This document shows, in pieces, positions 1 through 7,670 of a stretch of 15,500 nucleotides of DNA (position 1 is the stretch's first letter; the number at the start of each line of letters is the position of its first letter). The translations under genes and the position numbers were made by a program. The notes beneath the pieces were generated by a model. It worked only from the letters and a program-made list of their open reading frames with translations. It searched no databases and was not told the DNA's origin. Source of the DNA: SAR202 cluster bacterium (GTDB lineage Bacteria; Chloroflexota; Dehalococcoidia; Lucifugimonadales; UBA3495); contig VFHF01000136.1 of assembly GCA_009392095.1 (NCBI GenBank), positions 1 through 15,500 of the forward strand. The letters are read 5' to 3'.

Positions 1-49
1 AAGCGATCACCACCACTGATCTAGTAAATATCTTCCACAAAAGGATGTT

Positions 50-1369
50 ATGAGCAGCGCAAGCAACGGCGTGACCATCACTGCGGTCCTTGGCCGCGAG
101 ACCTTGGACTCCCGGGGCAATCCTACGGTCGAAGCAGAGATCGTGCTTTCCACGGGGTTGGCCGTCCACGCTGCTGTCCCATCTGGAGCCAGCACCGGTA
201 GTTACGAAGCCTTGGAACTTCGGGACAGAGACCCCGTTCGTTTCAATGGAAACGGCGTCCTCAAGGCCGTTGCAAATGTGAATGACATCATCGGCCCTTG
301 GCTGACCGGCCGCTCTCCAATGGACCAGGCCGCCATCGACGCTGGCCTAATTGAACTAGACGGAACTGACGATAAGAGCAGACTAGGCGCCAATGCTGTC
401 TTGGCGGTGTCTCTGACGGTCGCCAAAGCCGCCGCAGGCGTTAGCAGCCCCAACGGCTCGCTATGGCACTACTTGTCTGACGGCGCCCCAGTTACGCTTC
501 CAGTGCCCATGTTCAATATCCTGAACGGCGGCAAACACGCCTCCAACTCGGCCGACATCCAAGAGTTCATGGTGATGCCGGTGGGGGTTAAAAGCTTTTC
601 TGATGCATTGCGCGCAGGAGCCGAGATCTACCAATCTCTGAAGACCCTTCTGGGCAACGACGGCCACAACACCAACGTGGGCGATGAGGGCGGGTTCGCC
701 CCCAGTCTGCCCTCCAACCGTGACTCCTTGGAGGTGGTTTTGAAGGCCGTGGAGAAGGCGGGCTACACCCCCGGCAAGGACGTTCATATAGCCCTGGACG
801 TGGCTGCCACTGAGTTGTACCAGGAGGCCGATGGTCTCTACGTTCTCGAGCGCGAAGGTACCAGTCTGAACTCCACCGACATGGTGAAGTTGTACCAGAC
901 CTGGGCCGGCGAGTATCCCATCGTATCCATAGAGGACGGCCTCGCCGAAGACGACTGGCCGGGTTGGGCCAGCCTGCATAGCCTCTTGGGTGGCACGACC
1001 CAGATTCTGGGCGACGATCTGTTGGTTACCAACATCAAGCGCATTAAGCGGAGCATCGACGAGAAGGCGAGTAACGCAGTACTACTCAAGCCCAACCAGA
1101 TCGGATCTCTCTCAGAGACTTTCTCTGCCCTCAAGATGGCCCGGGATGCCGGCTGGGGTGCGGTGATGAGCCACCGGTCCGGCGAGACTGAAGACACGAC
1201 CATCGCCGACCTGGCGGTGGCCTGGGACGTGCGCCAGATCAAGACCGGCGCGCCAGCCCGTTCGGAGCGGGTGGCCAAGTACAACCGGCTGCTGCGCATC
1301 GAGTCAGAACTGGGTGATAAAGCCCGTTACGCCGGAGAATCCGCCTTCGATTATTTGGGCCGCTCTTAG
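50..1369 (+). CDS. eno: Enolase (phosphopyruvate hydratase)
   Basis: Catalyses interconversion of 2-phosphoglycerate and phosphoenolpyruvate in glycolysis and gluconeogenesis; cytoplasmic. The 439-residue product has the usual family length and all the hallmark motifs: GRETLDSRGNPTVE near residues 15-28, NVGDEGGFAP (general acid/base Glu213), Mg ligands Asp250, Glu295 (in SIEDG) and Asp322 (in LGDDL), the catalytic Lys347 in LLKPNQIGSL, the SHRSGET signature with His375, and Lys398 in IKTGAPARSERVAKYN. The ATG at 50 is supported by an AAGGA ribosome binding site about 6 nt upstream and by the correct enolase N-terminus. The IKTGAPARSER form replaces the more common KTGSLSRSER but is familiar in several phyla. 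gap follows 192 nt downstream on the same strand. The promoter lies outside the window or in the first 40 nt, where I see no convincing one. Function is secure. Confidence 0.98.
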   Translation: MSSASNGVTITAVLGRETLDSRGNPTVEAEIVLSTGLAVHAAVPSGASTGSYEALELRDRDPVRFNGNGVLKAVANVNDIIGPWLTGRSPMDQAAIDAGLIELDGTDDKSRLGANAVLAVSLTVAKAAAGVSSPNGSLWHYLSDGAPVTLPVPMFNILNGGKHASNSADIQEFMVMPVGVKSFSDALRAGAEIYQSLKTLLGNDGHNTNVGDEGGFAPSLPSNRDSLEVVLKAVEKAGYTPGKDVHIALDVAATELYQEADGLYVLEREGTSLNSTDMVKLYQTWAGEYPIVSIEDGLAEDDWPGWASLHSLLGGTTQILGDDLLVTNIKRIKRSIDEKASNAVLLKPNQIGSLSETFSALKMARDAGWGAVMSHRSGETEDTTIADLAVAWDVRQIKTGAPARSERVAKYNRLLRIESELGDKARYAGESAFDYLGRS

Positions 1370-1382
1370 CCTGTTTTTCTAC

Positions 1383-1436
1383 CCAGGCAGTGGCGCATTC
1401 CTCGTATTCCGAGGTATCCGGGCCAAAAAGGCCTGG
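1383..1436 (+). other. Inverted repeats between eno and gap, possible weak terminator
   Basis: CCAGGC (1383-1388) pairs with GCCTGG (1431-1436). Two smaller perfect hairpins lie inside: CCTCG-TATTC-CGAGG and GGCC-AAAAA-GGCC. The 3' side is followed by ATTCTCTTTCC rather than a run of T, so termination would be weak if it happens at all. It could equally be an mRNA-stabilising structure at the eno 3' end. The pairing is seen directly; the role is not. Confidence 0.3.
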
Positions 1437-1493
1437 ATTCTCTTTCCAAGCTTAGACACAGCAGTTATCATGTATCCGGCAACGCTGAGCTAA

Positions 1494-1523
1494 TGGACAT
1501 AACGTCGCGATGTTCGGTAATTT
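1494..1523 (+). promoter_or_regulatory. Weak candidate sigma70-type promoter for gap
   Basis: TGGACA (1494-1499, 5 of 6 matches to TTGACA) is separated by 18 nt from TAATTT (1518-1523, only 3 of 6). This leaves about 30 nt of leader before the gap start. The two copies of GTCGCGA (1504-1510 and 1527-1533) sit in the spacer and just downstream of the -10. Only the -35 resembles consensus, so gap may instead be read through from eno. Confidence 0.25.
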
Positions 1524-1561
1524 CGAGTCGCGAAAATCAGTCAAATTTCCGGAGGTGGAGC

Positions 1562-2575
1562 ATGGTAACTAGAATCGGGATCAACGGTTTTGGCAGGATT
1601 GGAAGATTGGTTCTTCGCGCAAATGAGGGCCGCAATGTAGGGAAGGTCGAGGTTGCTGCTGTAAACGACTTGACCGATGCGGAGACGAACGCCCACTTGC
1701 TGAAATACGACACCAGCTATGGCCGTTACCCCGGAAAGGTTGAAGCCAACAACGGAGACCTGGTTGTGGATGGCCGTAGCATCAAGGTCTTTTCAGAACG
1801 GGACCCGGCACAGATACCCTGGTCTGAAATGGGCGTTGATATGGTGATAGAGTCCACCGGCATATTCACGGACGCCGACAAAGCAGCCGGCCACCTTAAG
1901 GGCGGCGCTAGTAAAGTGATCATATCTGCTCCCGCCAAGGGCGAAGACCTGACTCTGGTCTTGGGCGTGAATGACGGTATGTATGATGCGGACAAACACA
2001 ACATTGTTTCCAATGCTTCTTGTACCACCAACTGTTTTGCCACCATGGTTAAGGTGCTTCAAGATGCCTTTGGTATCGAACACGGCCTGATGTCGACCAT
2101 CCATTCCTATACCAACGACCAAGCCATCTTGGACCAGCGCCACGGCGATCTTCGGCGTGCTAGGGCGGCGGCTGAGAACATCATTCCAACCAGCACCGGA
2201 GCTGCCAGGGCCGTGGGTTTGGTACTGCCGGAGCTGAATGGTAAGCTCAACGGCGTGGCCTTCCGCGTGCCCACAGCCACCGGTTCCATCACCGACTTCA
2301 CCGCCATGGTCTCCAAGGACGTCACTATCGAACAGATCAACGAGGCTTATATCGCAGCTTCCAACGGTTCAATGAAGGGCATCTTGGATTTCAACGATGA
2401 GCCTCTGGTCAGCTCCGACTACCGGGGAAACCCCCACAGTTGCATCATCGACGGACTGTCCACCATGGTCATGGAGAACAGGATGGTCAAGGTCATGGGC
2501 TGGTACGACAATGAGTGGGGCTATTCCTGTCGCACCGCCGATCTCGCTGCTTTGATGGCCGAGAAAGGCATCTAA
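1562..2575 (+). CDS. gap: Type I glyceraldehyde-3-phosphate dehydrogenase
   Basis: Phosphorylating GAPDH: oxidises glyceraldehyde-3-phosphate to 1,3-bisphosphoglycerate with NAD(P), working in either direction. The product is 337 residues, standard length. Seen: Rossmann start RIGINGFGRIGR (4-15), Asp36 in AAVNDL, the active-site SNASCTTNC with nucleophile Cys154, His181 in STIHSYTNDQ, DLRRARAAAENIIPTSTGAA (196-215), and WYDNEWGYS near the C-terminus. The reading frame is open upstream to an ATG at 1493, but that start lacks a ribosome binding site and adds a non-homologous tail. ATG 1562 has GGAGG 6 nt upstream and gives the canonical N-terminus. Oddities: NCFATM replaces the usual NCLAP after the catalytic Cys, and Gln192-Arg193 occupy the Leu-Pro / Ala-Ser position used to guess NAD versus NADP preference. 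Cofactor choice is therefore open. Enolase and GAPDH are functional neighbours in lower glycolysis. Confidence 0.97.
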   Translation: MVTRIGINGFGRIGRLVLRANEGRNVGKVEVAAVNDLTDAETNAHLLKYDTSYGRYPGKVEANNGDLVVDGRSIKVFSERDPAQIPWSEMGVDMVIESTGIFTDADKAAGHLKGGASKVIISAPAKGEDLTLVLGVNDGMYDADKHNIVSNASCTTNCFATMVKVLQDAFGIEHGLMSTIHSYTNDQAILDQRHGDLRRARAAAENIIPTSTGAARAVGLVLPELNGKLNGVAFRVPTATGSITDFTAMVSKDVTIEQINEAYIAASNGSMKGILDFNDEPLVSSDYRGNPHSCIIDGLSTMVMENRMVKVMGWYDNEWGYSCRTADLAALMAEKGI

Positions 2576-2630
2576 GCTAAGGTCTCGTCCGTAAAATCTG
2601 ACTGGGCTTTTAGAAGCTCTACTAGACTTA

Positions 2631-2675
2631 AAAAAGTCCCCCATCCCCTATTCTCTTGGGGACGGGGGACTTTTT
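2631..2675 (+). terminator. Strong intrinsic terminator after gap
   Basis: AAAAAGTCCCCC (2631-2642) pairs perfectly with GGGGGACTTTTT (2664-2675). After an A/C mismatch (2643 and 2663), TCCCC (2644-2648) pairs with GGGGA (2658-2662), leaving a 9-nt loop TATTCTCTT. The A-tract and T-tract on the two sides make it potentially bidirectional. It isolates eno-gap from the large membrane protein gene downstream. Confidence 0.93.
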
Positions 2676-2702
2676 CATGCATGAAGATGCCAGGCTCACA
2701 AA

Positions 2703-2708
2703 TATAAT
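2703..2708 (+). promoter_or_regulatory. Candidate -10 element for the glycosyltransferase/YYY gene
   Basis: A perfect TATAAT lies 28 nt after the gap terminator and about 70 nt before the next start codon, where a promoter is needed. No good -35 is present: the hexamer at 17-nt spacing is CATGAA. Between this site and the gene is a small hairpin, CTGGG (2733-2737) with CCCAG (2744-2748). Position and the -10 support the call; the missing -35 weakens it. Confidence 0.4.
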
Positions 2709-2775
2709 GTTTATTGAAAACTTAGGGATATGCTGGGCCGTGCCCCAGATTCGCTAATGGTGTTGAGAATAGGTT

Positions 2776-5700
2776 TTGGCGTTTAGGTCCGACCATTTTC
2801 TGAGCTTGGGCGGACGGGTTTCCTGGTCGTTCTATCTCTTGCTGGTCATTCTGGTCGTGGCCCTTGGCCTGCGGCTGAACGGCGTCAACTGGGACCAGGG
2901 TTTCGCCTTCCACCCGGATGAGCGAGACATATACATGCGCTCAGGGTGCATGTATGAACTGCTGACCGACGCGCCTGGCGCCCAAGATTGTGGCTACCTC
3001 AGAGGCGAGCCGGACGCCCAACCGGGGCTCCCCGGCATCGGCACGCTGCTCGATAAAGACCGCAGCCCTCTTAACCCCCATTGGTTCCCGTTGGGCAGTG
3101 TCCTCATCTATTTGATGGTCTTCTTCCGCTCCATAGCAGAACTGTTCACCGACATGAACTCCCTGGACATGCGCTACATCGGCCGGCCGCTGTCGGCGCT
3201 GGCGGATGTGGGGACAGTGGCCATGGTCTTCGTTCTCGGCCGGAAGCTCTATGGCAACGGCGTAGGACTACTGGCGGCGGGCTTTACCGCGCTCTCGGTG
3301 ATTCACATCCAGAATAGCCATTTCTTCAGGCCCGAGACGTTCTCCGTGCTCTTCACCCTGGCCAGCTTCTGGGCCATGTGGCGGATGGTAGAACGCAAAC
3401 AATTGCGGGACTCAGCAATATTAGGTCTGATGCTTGGCTTGGCCATCGCGCCCAAAGTGAGTATCCTGCCGATCTTGGCTCCGATGTTCCTGGTCTATTG
3501 GTACCGGGTCTTGGACGAGGTGGACGGTGAATGGTCACAGATAACACCTGAGTTAGTGCAACGTATCTTTGGCCACGCGGCCCTGGCGGGGGCGGTTGCG
3601 GCTGGGGTGTTTTTCATCTCGGCGCCCTATGCTGTTTTGGACGTGGGCGCGTTTATAGGGGATCTGGGAGCGCAGACCCGAATGGCCAGTAACGCTGGTC
3701 TTTGGCCCTTCACCATCCAGTACATAGACACGCCGGCTTTTATCTATCAGATTCAACAGTCATCGGTCTGGGGGTTGGGAATCCCCTTGGGGATCGTCGC
3801 CTGGGGCTCTATTCCCTTTACTGCAGGGGTGGCGGCCCTCAGTAAGACGGCCCGGCGGTCAGACCTGTTTGTGCTTGCCTGGGTGGTGCCTGGGTTCCTC
3901 TTTTTAGAGAGCTTTGAGGTCCACTTCCTACGCTATGTGTTCCCGCTGATGCCCATCTTGATCATCATGGGTTCCCGAATGCTGCTCTGGATGGTGACCG
4001 CCTACCAGCCGTCAACAGCCGACATTATCAGTCGGCAGGTTGGCTCAGCCCGGTTTCTGCCAGGCATCGCGGTTGGTGTGATAGTGGTTGTGATGGGGGC
4101 CACCGCCTTTTACGCCCTGGCATTTCAGAAGGTCTATGCGGAAGACCATCCGGCGGTTACAGCATCAGAGTGGATCAACGAAAACATACCCCGAGGCACA
4201 GCCATCGTCAGTGACAACCATTGGGACGAATACGTCCCCAACCTGTACCCGTATGACGTTTGGCAGTTCCCGGTTTACGACGCGGATACCCTGGAGAAGA
4301 TGAGCACACTCGCCGAGAAACTTGCGTCGTCGGAATACGTTGTTTTTTACAGCAGCCGGCCCTATGCCAGCGCCGCCCGTGACCACGACCGCTTCCCTTT
4401 AAGCAACGCGTATTATCAGGGACTGTTCAACGGCAGTTTGGGGTACGAGTTGGACCAGGAATTCACCAATTATCCGGAGTTTTTGGGCGTGTCTTTCCGG
4501 GACGACGCTATCGGCCGGGCCGGGCTGGAACAACCCGAGCCATTGGCCCCGGAAGATAGCTTTGTCATCAGCTTCAACCTGGGCTATGCCGACGACAATG
4601 TCGTGGGCTACGACCATCCCCGGGTGCTGTTGTTCAAGAACACGGCCCACCTGTCGGAATCGATAATCGGCATCCGGCTGAAAACCAGTCCCCGAGCGGT
4701 CAATGACCGTCAGGTAGGTCTGATGCTGTCCGACGGAGACCTGACAGCGCAACAGGAAGGCGGGACGTTTTTCGACATCGTGAACCGGGACGGTTGGACC
4801 AACGACCTGCCGGTCCTCGCCTGGCTGTTGGTGGTGGAGATTATTTACCTGGCGGCCCTGCCATTAACGATGTTTATCTTCCGGCCTCTTCCGGACCGTG
4901 GGATCATACTGGCCCGAGTCGTTGGGCTGCTTGGCGTAAGCTATATTGCCTGGATCACCGTGTCGTTGGGGCTGATGGATTTCTCCAGAACGGCGGTCTA
5001 CACCGGCATGGCGGTGATGGCCATGATGTCGGCGGCTACTCTGGCGCTCCGCTGGCGGGAGATAACAAGGTTCCTAAAAGAGCATTGGCGGTTGTTGCTC
5101 TTTGGCGAATCCCTTTTCTTGGTGGCGTTCCTCGGGTTTGTCCTACTGCGCCATGCGAACCCAGACCTGTGGCACCCCTTCCGCGGCGGCGAGAAGCCCA
5201 TGGAGCTGGCCTACCTGACCGCGGTGGTCCGCTCCACCACACTGCCGCCCTTCGACCCCTGGTTCGCCGGCGGCTTCCTGAATTACTACTACTGGGGATA
5301 TTTCGTGGTCTCCAGCATAATCCGTGTTACCGGCATCCTGCCGACGACCGCCTTCAACCTTGCAGTCCCCATGTTTTTCGCCCTGACCGTTACCGGGGCG
5401 TACACGCTGGTCTACAACCTGACTGAAGGGGTTCGGCAGCGCCGGCGCGCCGGTCACGTAGTCAGGGTGCCAGGCTACGGAGCGTTGCCGATGTTGGCGG
5501 ACGACGACGACCGCACTCAATGGCGCAAATTAACGCTGAGTCCGGTGGGCGCTGGGGTAATAGCAGGGCTTTTCACTGCCGTCTTCGGCAACCTGGACGG
5601 CATGGTCCAGATGGTACAGAACTCCTGGCATAGAGTGGCCGACGGAACTCCTTTCCCGGCATTTGATTTTTGGCGCAGCAGCCGGATGTTGCCCAACCTG

Positions 5701-7245
5701 GAGAACATAGATCCTAACCCAATAGCATTTTGGGTGCCGGGGAAATTGGCGGAGATCTCGGACGTGTCCTTCCATATCACCGAGTTCCCGTTCTTCACAT
5801 TCTTGTTCGCCGATCTCCACGCACACATGATGGTGATCCCATTCACACTGCTGGTCATCGGCCTGGGTCTGAACATGGTCGTAGGACTGAAGGACGGCGG
5901 ATGGGTGTGGACCATCGTTTCAGCCGTGGCCCTGGCCCTGGGCTTGGGGTCGCTATGGGTGGTCAATAGCTGGGATTTCCCGTCCTATCTAATTCTCACG
6001 GTCGGTTTGTTGGGATTGGCGGTCTATTTCACCGAAGGTTCCCGAACGGATAAATTGGCCCTACTGGGAGTGCTGATTCTGGGAGTTGTTGCGGTGAGCA
6101 TCCTGGCGTTTCTACCCTTCCACCTGACCTATGAGACCTTCAACAGCGGCCTGGATATCTCCAAGTGGAGAACGCCGGTGGACCGGTTTCTGGGCATCCA
6201 CGGACTCTTCCTATTCGTCATAGCGTCCTTCCTGCTCTATCAGGCCCGCGATACGCTCAACGAACTTGTCCGCAGCGTTAGAGGCCTTAATCCCGAGACC
6301 ATAATTACTCGGTTCGACTGGCTCAGAGTCGGCGTGGCTGCCGGCGTCGTGACTGCGGTGTTCATCGGTGCCGCCGGGTTCTGGAACATCACCTTGCTGG
6401 TAGTCTTTTTGATTTTGGCCGGGATGGTTGTCTGGAAGATATTTGCCTCCCAGAACGAGGAGCGACCATTCGAAATCGTGCCTCTAGCCTTGTTGGGTTT
6501 GGCGCTGTTCATTGGCATCGGAGTGGACCTGGTGCGTGTCGAGGGCGATATCGGCCGGATGAACACTTTCTTCAAGTATTACTTGGAGATATGGGTACTG
6601 CTCAGCATCGTCTCGGCGTATATGCTGTGGCATTTGGGGGCGTCCGGCTTCCTGCGACCGAATCTAGGTCTGCGGTCAGGCGTGTGGATGGTTGTTTTGG
6701 CGGTCCTGATTGGCTCAAGCTTAATCTATACAGCGTTGGGCAGTCGTGCCCGAATATCCGACCGGTTCACCGACGGACCATCGACCCTGGACGGTACGGC
6801 ATATATGGCCGAAGCTTTACACTACGAGCAAGAACAGCCTTTGGAGCTAAAATGGGACAAAGAAGCCATCACGTGGGTTCAGGACAACGTAGTGGGCTCT
6901 CCGGTGATTCTGGAGGCACATCTTAGCCAATACCGATGGGGCGCCCGATTTGCCAACTACACCGGCCTCCCGACGGTCATCGGCTGGCCTTGGCATCAGA
7001 TTCAGCAGCGGACCGACTACTCCGTTGCTATCTTGGACCGTGTGGAAGACGTTAGAGAGATGTACGAGACCACCGACGAAGACCGGGCACTGAGCCTGCT
7101 GCGCCAATACGGGGTGAAGTATGTAGTGGTCGGCGACCTGGAACGGATCACTTATCCGGGTGATGGCCTGGGTAAATTTGAATCCATGGGCCGGAAGGTT
7201 TTTGAGAACCAAGGAACGGCCATCTATGAGGCCCGCTGGAACTGA
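2776..7245 (+). CDS. GT39/PMT-type glycosyltransferase fused to YYY (DUF2298) membrane domain
   Basis: A 1489-residue polytopic membrane protein in one uninterrupted frame. The N-terminal half (about 1-650) resembles PMT/ArnT-like GT-C glycosyltransferases, which move sugars from polyprenyl-phosphate carriers: first membrane segment about 18-35, an extracytoplasmic HPDER (46-50) carrying the expected acidic residues, GRPLSALADVGTV near 136-148, several more membrane helices, and a soluble stretch about 465-660. The C-terminal half (about 670-1489) matches the Chlor_Arch_YYY/DUF2298 family: GGEKPMELAYL (804-814), NYYYWGYF (836-843), DLHAH (1013-1017), NSWDFP (1064-1069), RMNTFFKYYL (1261-1270), GWPWHQ (1403-1408) and a soluble end with YGVKYVVVGDLER. 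No TPR repeats are present, unlike some family members. The start is TTG at 2776, just after an in-frame TAG at 2770. Its ribosome site (AGG at 2771-2773) is very close, so a slightly later start is possible. The YYY family has no established function; cell-envelope glycan synthesis is an inference from the partner domain. Confidence 0.88.
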   Translation: MAFRSDHFLSLGGRVSWSFYLLLVILVVALGLRLNGVNWDQGFAFHPDERDIYMRSGCMYELLTDAPGAQDCGYLRGEPDAQPGLPGIGTLLDKDRSPLNPHWFPLGSVLIYLMVFFRSIAELFTDMNSLDMRYIGRPLSALADVGTVAMVFVLGRKLYGNGVGLLAAGFTALSVIHIQNSHFFRPETFSVLFTLASFWAMWRMVERKQLRDSAILGLMLGLAIAPKVSILPILAPMFLVYWYRVLDEVDGEWSQITPELVQRIFGHAALAGAVAAGVFFISAPYAVLDVGAFIGDLGAQTRMASNAGLWPFTIQYIDTPAFIYQIQQSSVWGLGIPLGIVAWGSIPFTAGVAALSKTARRSDLFVLAWVVPGFLFLESFEVHFLRYVFPLMPILIIMGSRMLLWMVTAYQPSTADIISRQVGSARFLPGIAVGVIVVVMGATAFYALAFQKVYAEDHPAVTASEWINENIPRGTAIVSDNHWDEYVPNLYPYDVWQFPVYDADTLEKMSTLAEKLASSEYVVFYSSRPYASAARDHDRFPLSNAYYQGLFNGSLGYELDQEFTNYPEFLGVSFRDDAIGRAGLEQPEPLAPEDSFVISFNLGYADDNVVGYDHPRVLLFKNTAHLSESIIGIRLKTSPRAVNDRQVGLMLSDGDLTAQQEGGTFFDIVNRDGWTNDLPVLAWLLVVEIIYLAALPLTMFIFRPLPDRGIILARVVGLLGVSYIAWITVSLGLMDFSRTAVYTGMAVMAMMSAATLALRWREITRFLKEHWRLLLFGESLFLVAFLGFVLLRHANPDLWHPFRGGEKPMELAYLTAVVRSTTLPPFDPWFAGGFLNYYYWGYFVVSSIIRVTGILPTTAFNLAVPMFFALTVTGAYTLVYNLTEGVRQRRRAGHVVRVPGYGALPMLADDDDRTQWRKLTLSPVGAGVIAGLFTAVFGNLDGMVQMVQNSWHRVADGTPFPAFDFWRSSRMLPNLENIDPNPIAFWVPGKLAEISDVSFHITEFPFFTFLFADLHAHMMVIPFTLLVIGLGLNMVVGLKDGGWVWTIVSAVALALGLGSLWVVNSWDFPSYLILTVGLLGLAVYFTEGSRTDKLALLGVLILGVVAVSILAFLPFHLTYETFNSGLDISKWRTPVDRFLGIHGLFLFVIASFLLYQARDTLNELVRSVRGLNPETIITRFDWLRVGVAAGVVTAVFIGAAGFWNITLLVVFLILAGMVVWKIFASQNEERPFEIVPLALLGLALFIGIGVDLVRVEGDIGRMNTFFKYYLEIWVLLSIVSAYMLWHLGASGFLRPNLGLRSGVWMVVLAVLIGSSLIYTALGSRARISDRFTDGPSTLDGTAYMAEALHYEQEQPLELKWDKEAITWVQDNVVGSPVILEAHLSQYRWGARFANYTGLPTVIGWPWHQIQQRTDYSVAILDRVEDVREMYETTDEDRALSLLRQYGVKYVVVGDLERITYPGDGLGKFESMGRKVFENQGTAIYEARWN

Positions 7246-7323
7246 CATAAAGTAGGGATTTGGCTAGAAGAAGCCCTTGTCAAGGTATCTAGTGTGCGAA
7301 TTTCAGCGGCGATTGGCCTCCGT

Positions 7324-7352
7324 TTGACATAAGGGTGTCGTTTGGTTAAAAT
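7324..7352 (+). promoter_or_regulatory. Near-consensus sigma70-type promoter of the candidate small RNA
   Basis: A perfect TTGACA (7324-7329), exactly 17 nt, then TAAAAT (7347-7352). Predicted transcription start is about 7359. The first base pair of the first RNA hairpin starts at 7360, which fits well. No + strand protein gene follows until leuS over 5 kb away, and the neighbouring pheA is convergent, so this promoter must serve something in the intergenic stretch. Confidence 0.85.
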
Positions 7353-7358
7353 ATAAAA

Positions 7359-7634
7359 ATCTTCTTAAAACTTATTTAGAAAGATGTGCAGATAAGTTAA
7401 AATTCAGAAGAATCTGGAGGCTCTGCTTAGCAAGTAGAAGCCGTTAAATAAGACGGGTACGCAGGCCTCATGCCTAAAGTGTCAGGGCCGCCGTGGAGGG
7501 CGTTAACCGGGTGGACTGACAGTACAGGGCCTGTCCCGGTCGGCCCTTCCCCAATCGGTTGACCAGCTAAGAAGTGTAGTGTGTGGTGTTTGGGTTTCTT
7601 AGCAATGCCGCTGGGGGAGGGCCGACGCTTTTTT
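7359..7634 (+). ncRNA. Candidate structured small RNA, about 275 nt, family not recognised
   Basis: The stretch has its own strong promoter, a chain of hairpins and an intrinsic terminator, but no credible protein. Visible helices: TCTTCT (7360-7365) with AGAAGA (7406-7411), enclosing ACTTAT (7370-7375) with ATAAGT (7392-7397); GGCTCTGCTT (7419-7428) with AAGTAG-A-AGCC (7432-7442), ten pairs with one bulged A and loop AGC; AGGC-CTCAT-GCCT (7463-7475); TGTCAG (7480-7485) with CTGACA (7516-7521), enclosing CGCC-GTGGAG-GGCG (7489-7502); ACAG-GGC-CTGT (7524-7534); and the terminator stem. I checked by eye for marks of known RNAs. There is no tmRNA tRNA-like end, no RNase P GAGGAAAGTC core, no SRP GGAAGGAAGC loop, and not the single long rod of 6S RNA. 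Function is unknown. It could also be an orphan leader, but no downstream gene exists on this strand. Confidence 0.62.
7539..7634 (+). terminator. Intrinsic terminator of the candidate small RNA
   Basis: A 15-bp stem joins 7539-7553 to 7612-7626 (GTCGGCCCTTCCCCA with TGGGGGAGGGCCGAC, one G-U pair) and is followed 2 nt later by six T (7629-7634). Inside lies a second perfect 8-bp stem, GCTAAGAA (7566-7573) with TTCTTAGC (7596-7603), closing a 22-nt loop. The T-run is only on the + strand side, so it does not serve the convergent pheA operon. The large, further-structured loop is unusual for a plain terminator and may be part of the RNA's function. Confidence 0.8.
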
Positions 7635-7670
7635 GGGCCCGGGATTTTTTGCCAACCGCCAGAGTTTGTC

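Noticed and set aside
461..979. Long antisense frames within eno, and similar ones in leuS and the large membrane protein gene
   Set aside because: They lie wholly inside strongly supported genes and encode low-complexity or unrecognisable protein, as expected for shadows in GC-biased codons.
1493..1561. Upstream extension of gap to an earlier in-frame ATG
   Set aside because: No ribosome site, and the added 23 residues do not resemble a GAPDH N-terminus, whereas ATG 1562 has GGAGG at ideal spacing.
7470..7562. A 30-codon frame inside the candidate RNA
   Set aside because: Its ribosome site is poor, its codons run through several stable helices, and it resembles nothing I know. A small peptide cannot be excluded but is not supported.
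7359..7634. Identification as tmRNA, RNase P RNA, SRP RNA or 6S RNA
   Set aside because: The diagnostic elements of each (tRNA-like 3' end, GAGGAAAGTC core, GGAAGGAAGC loop, single long rod with central bubble) are missing by eye.
7627..7670. Terminator for the pheA operon on the - strand
   Set aside because: GGGCCC and CCCGGG palindromes flanked by A/T runs are present, but on the - strand they are flanked by A, not followed by T, so they do not form an intrinsic terminator in that direction.
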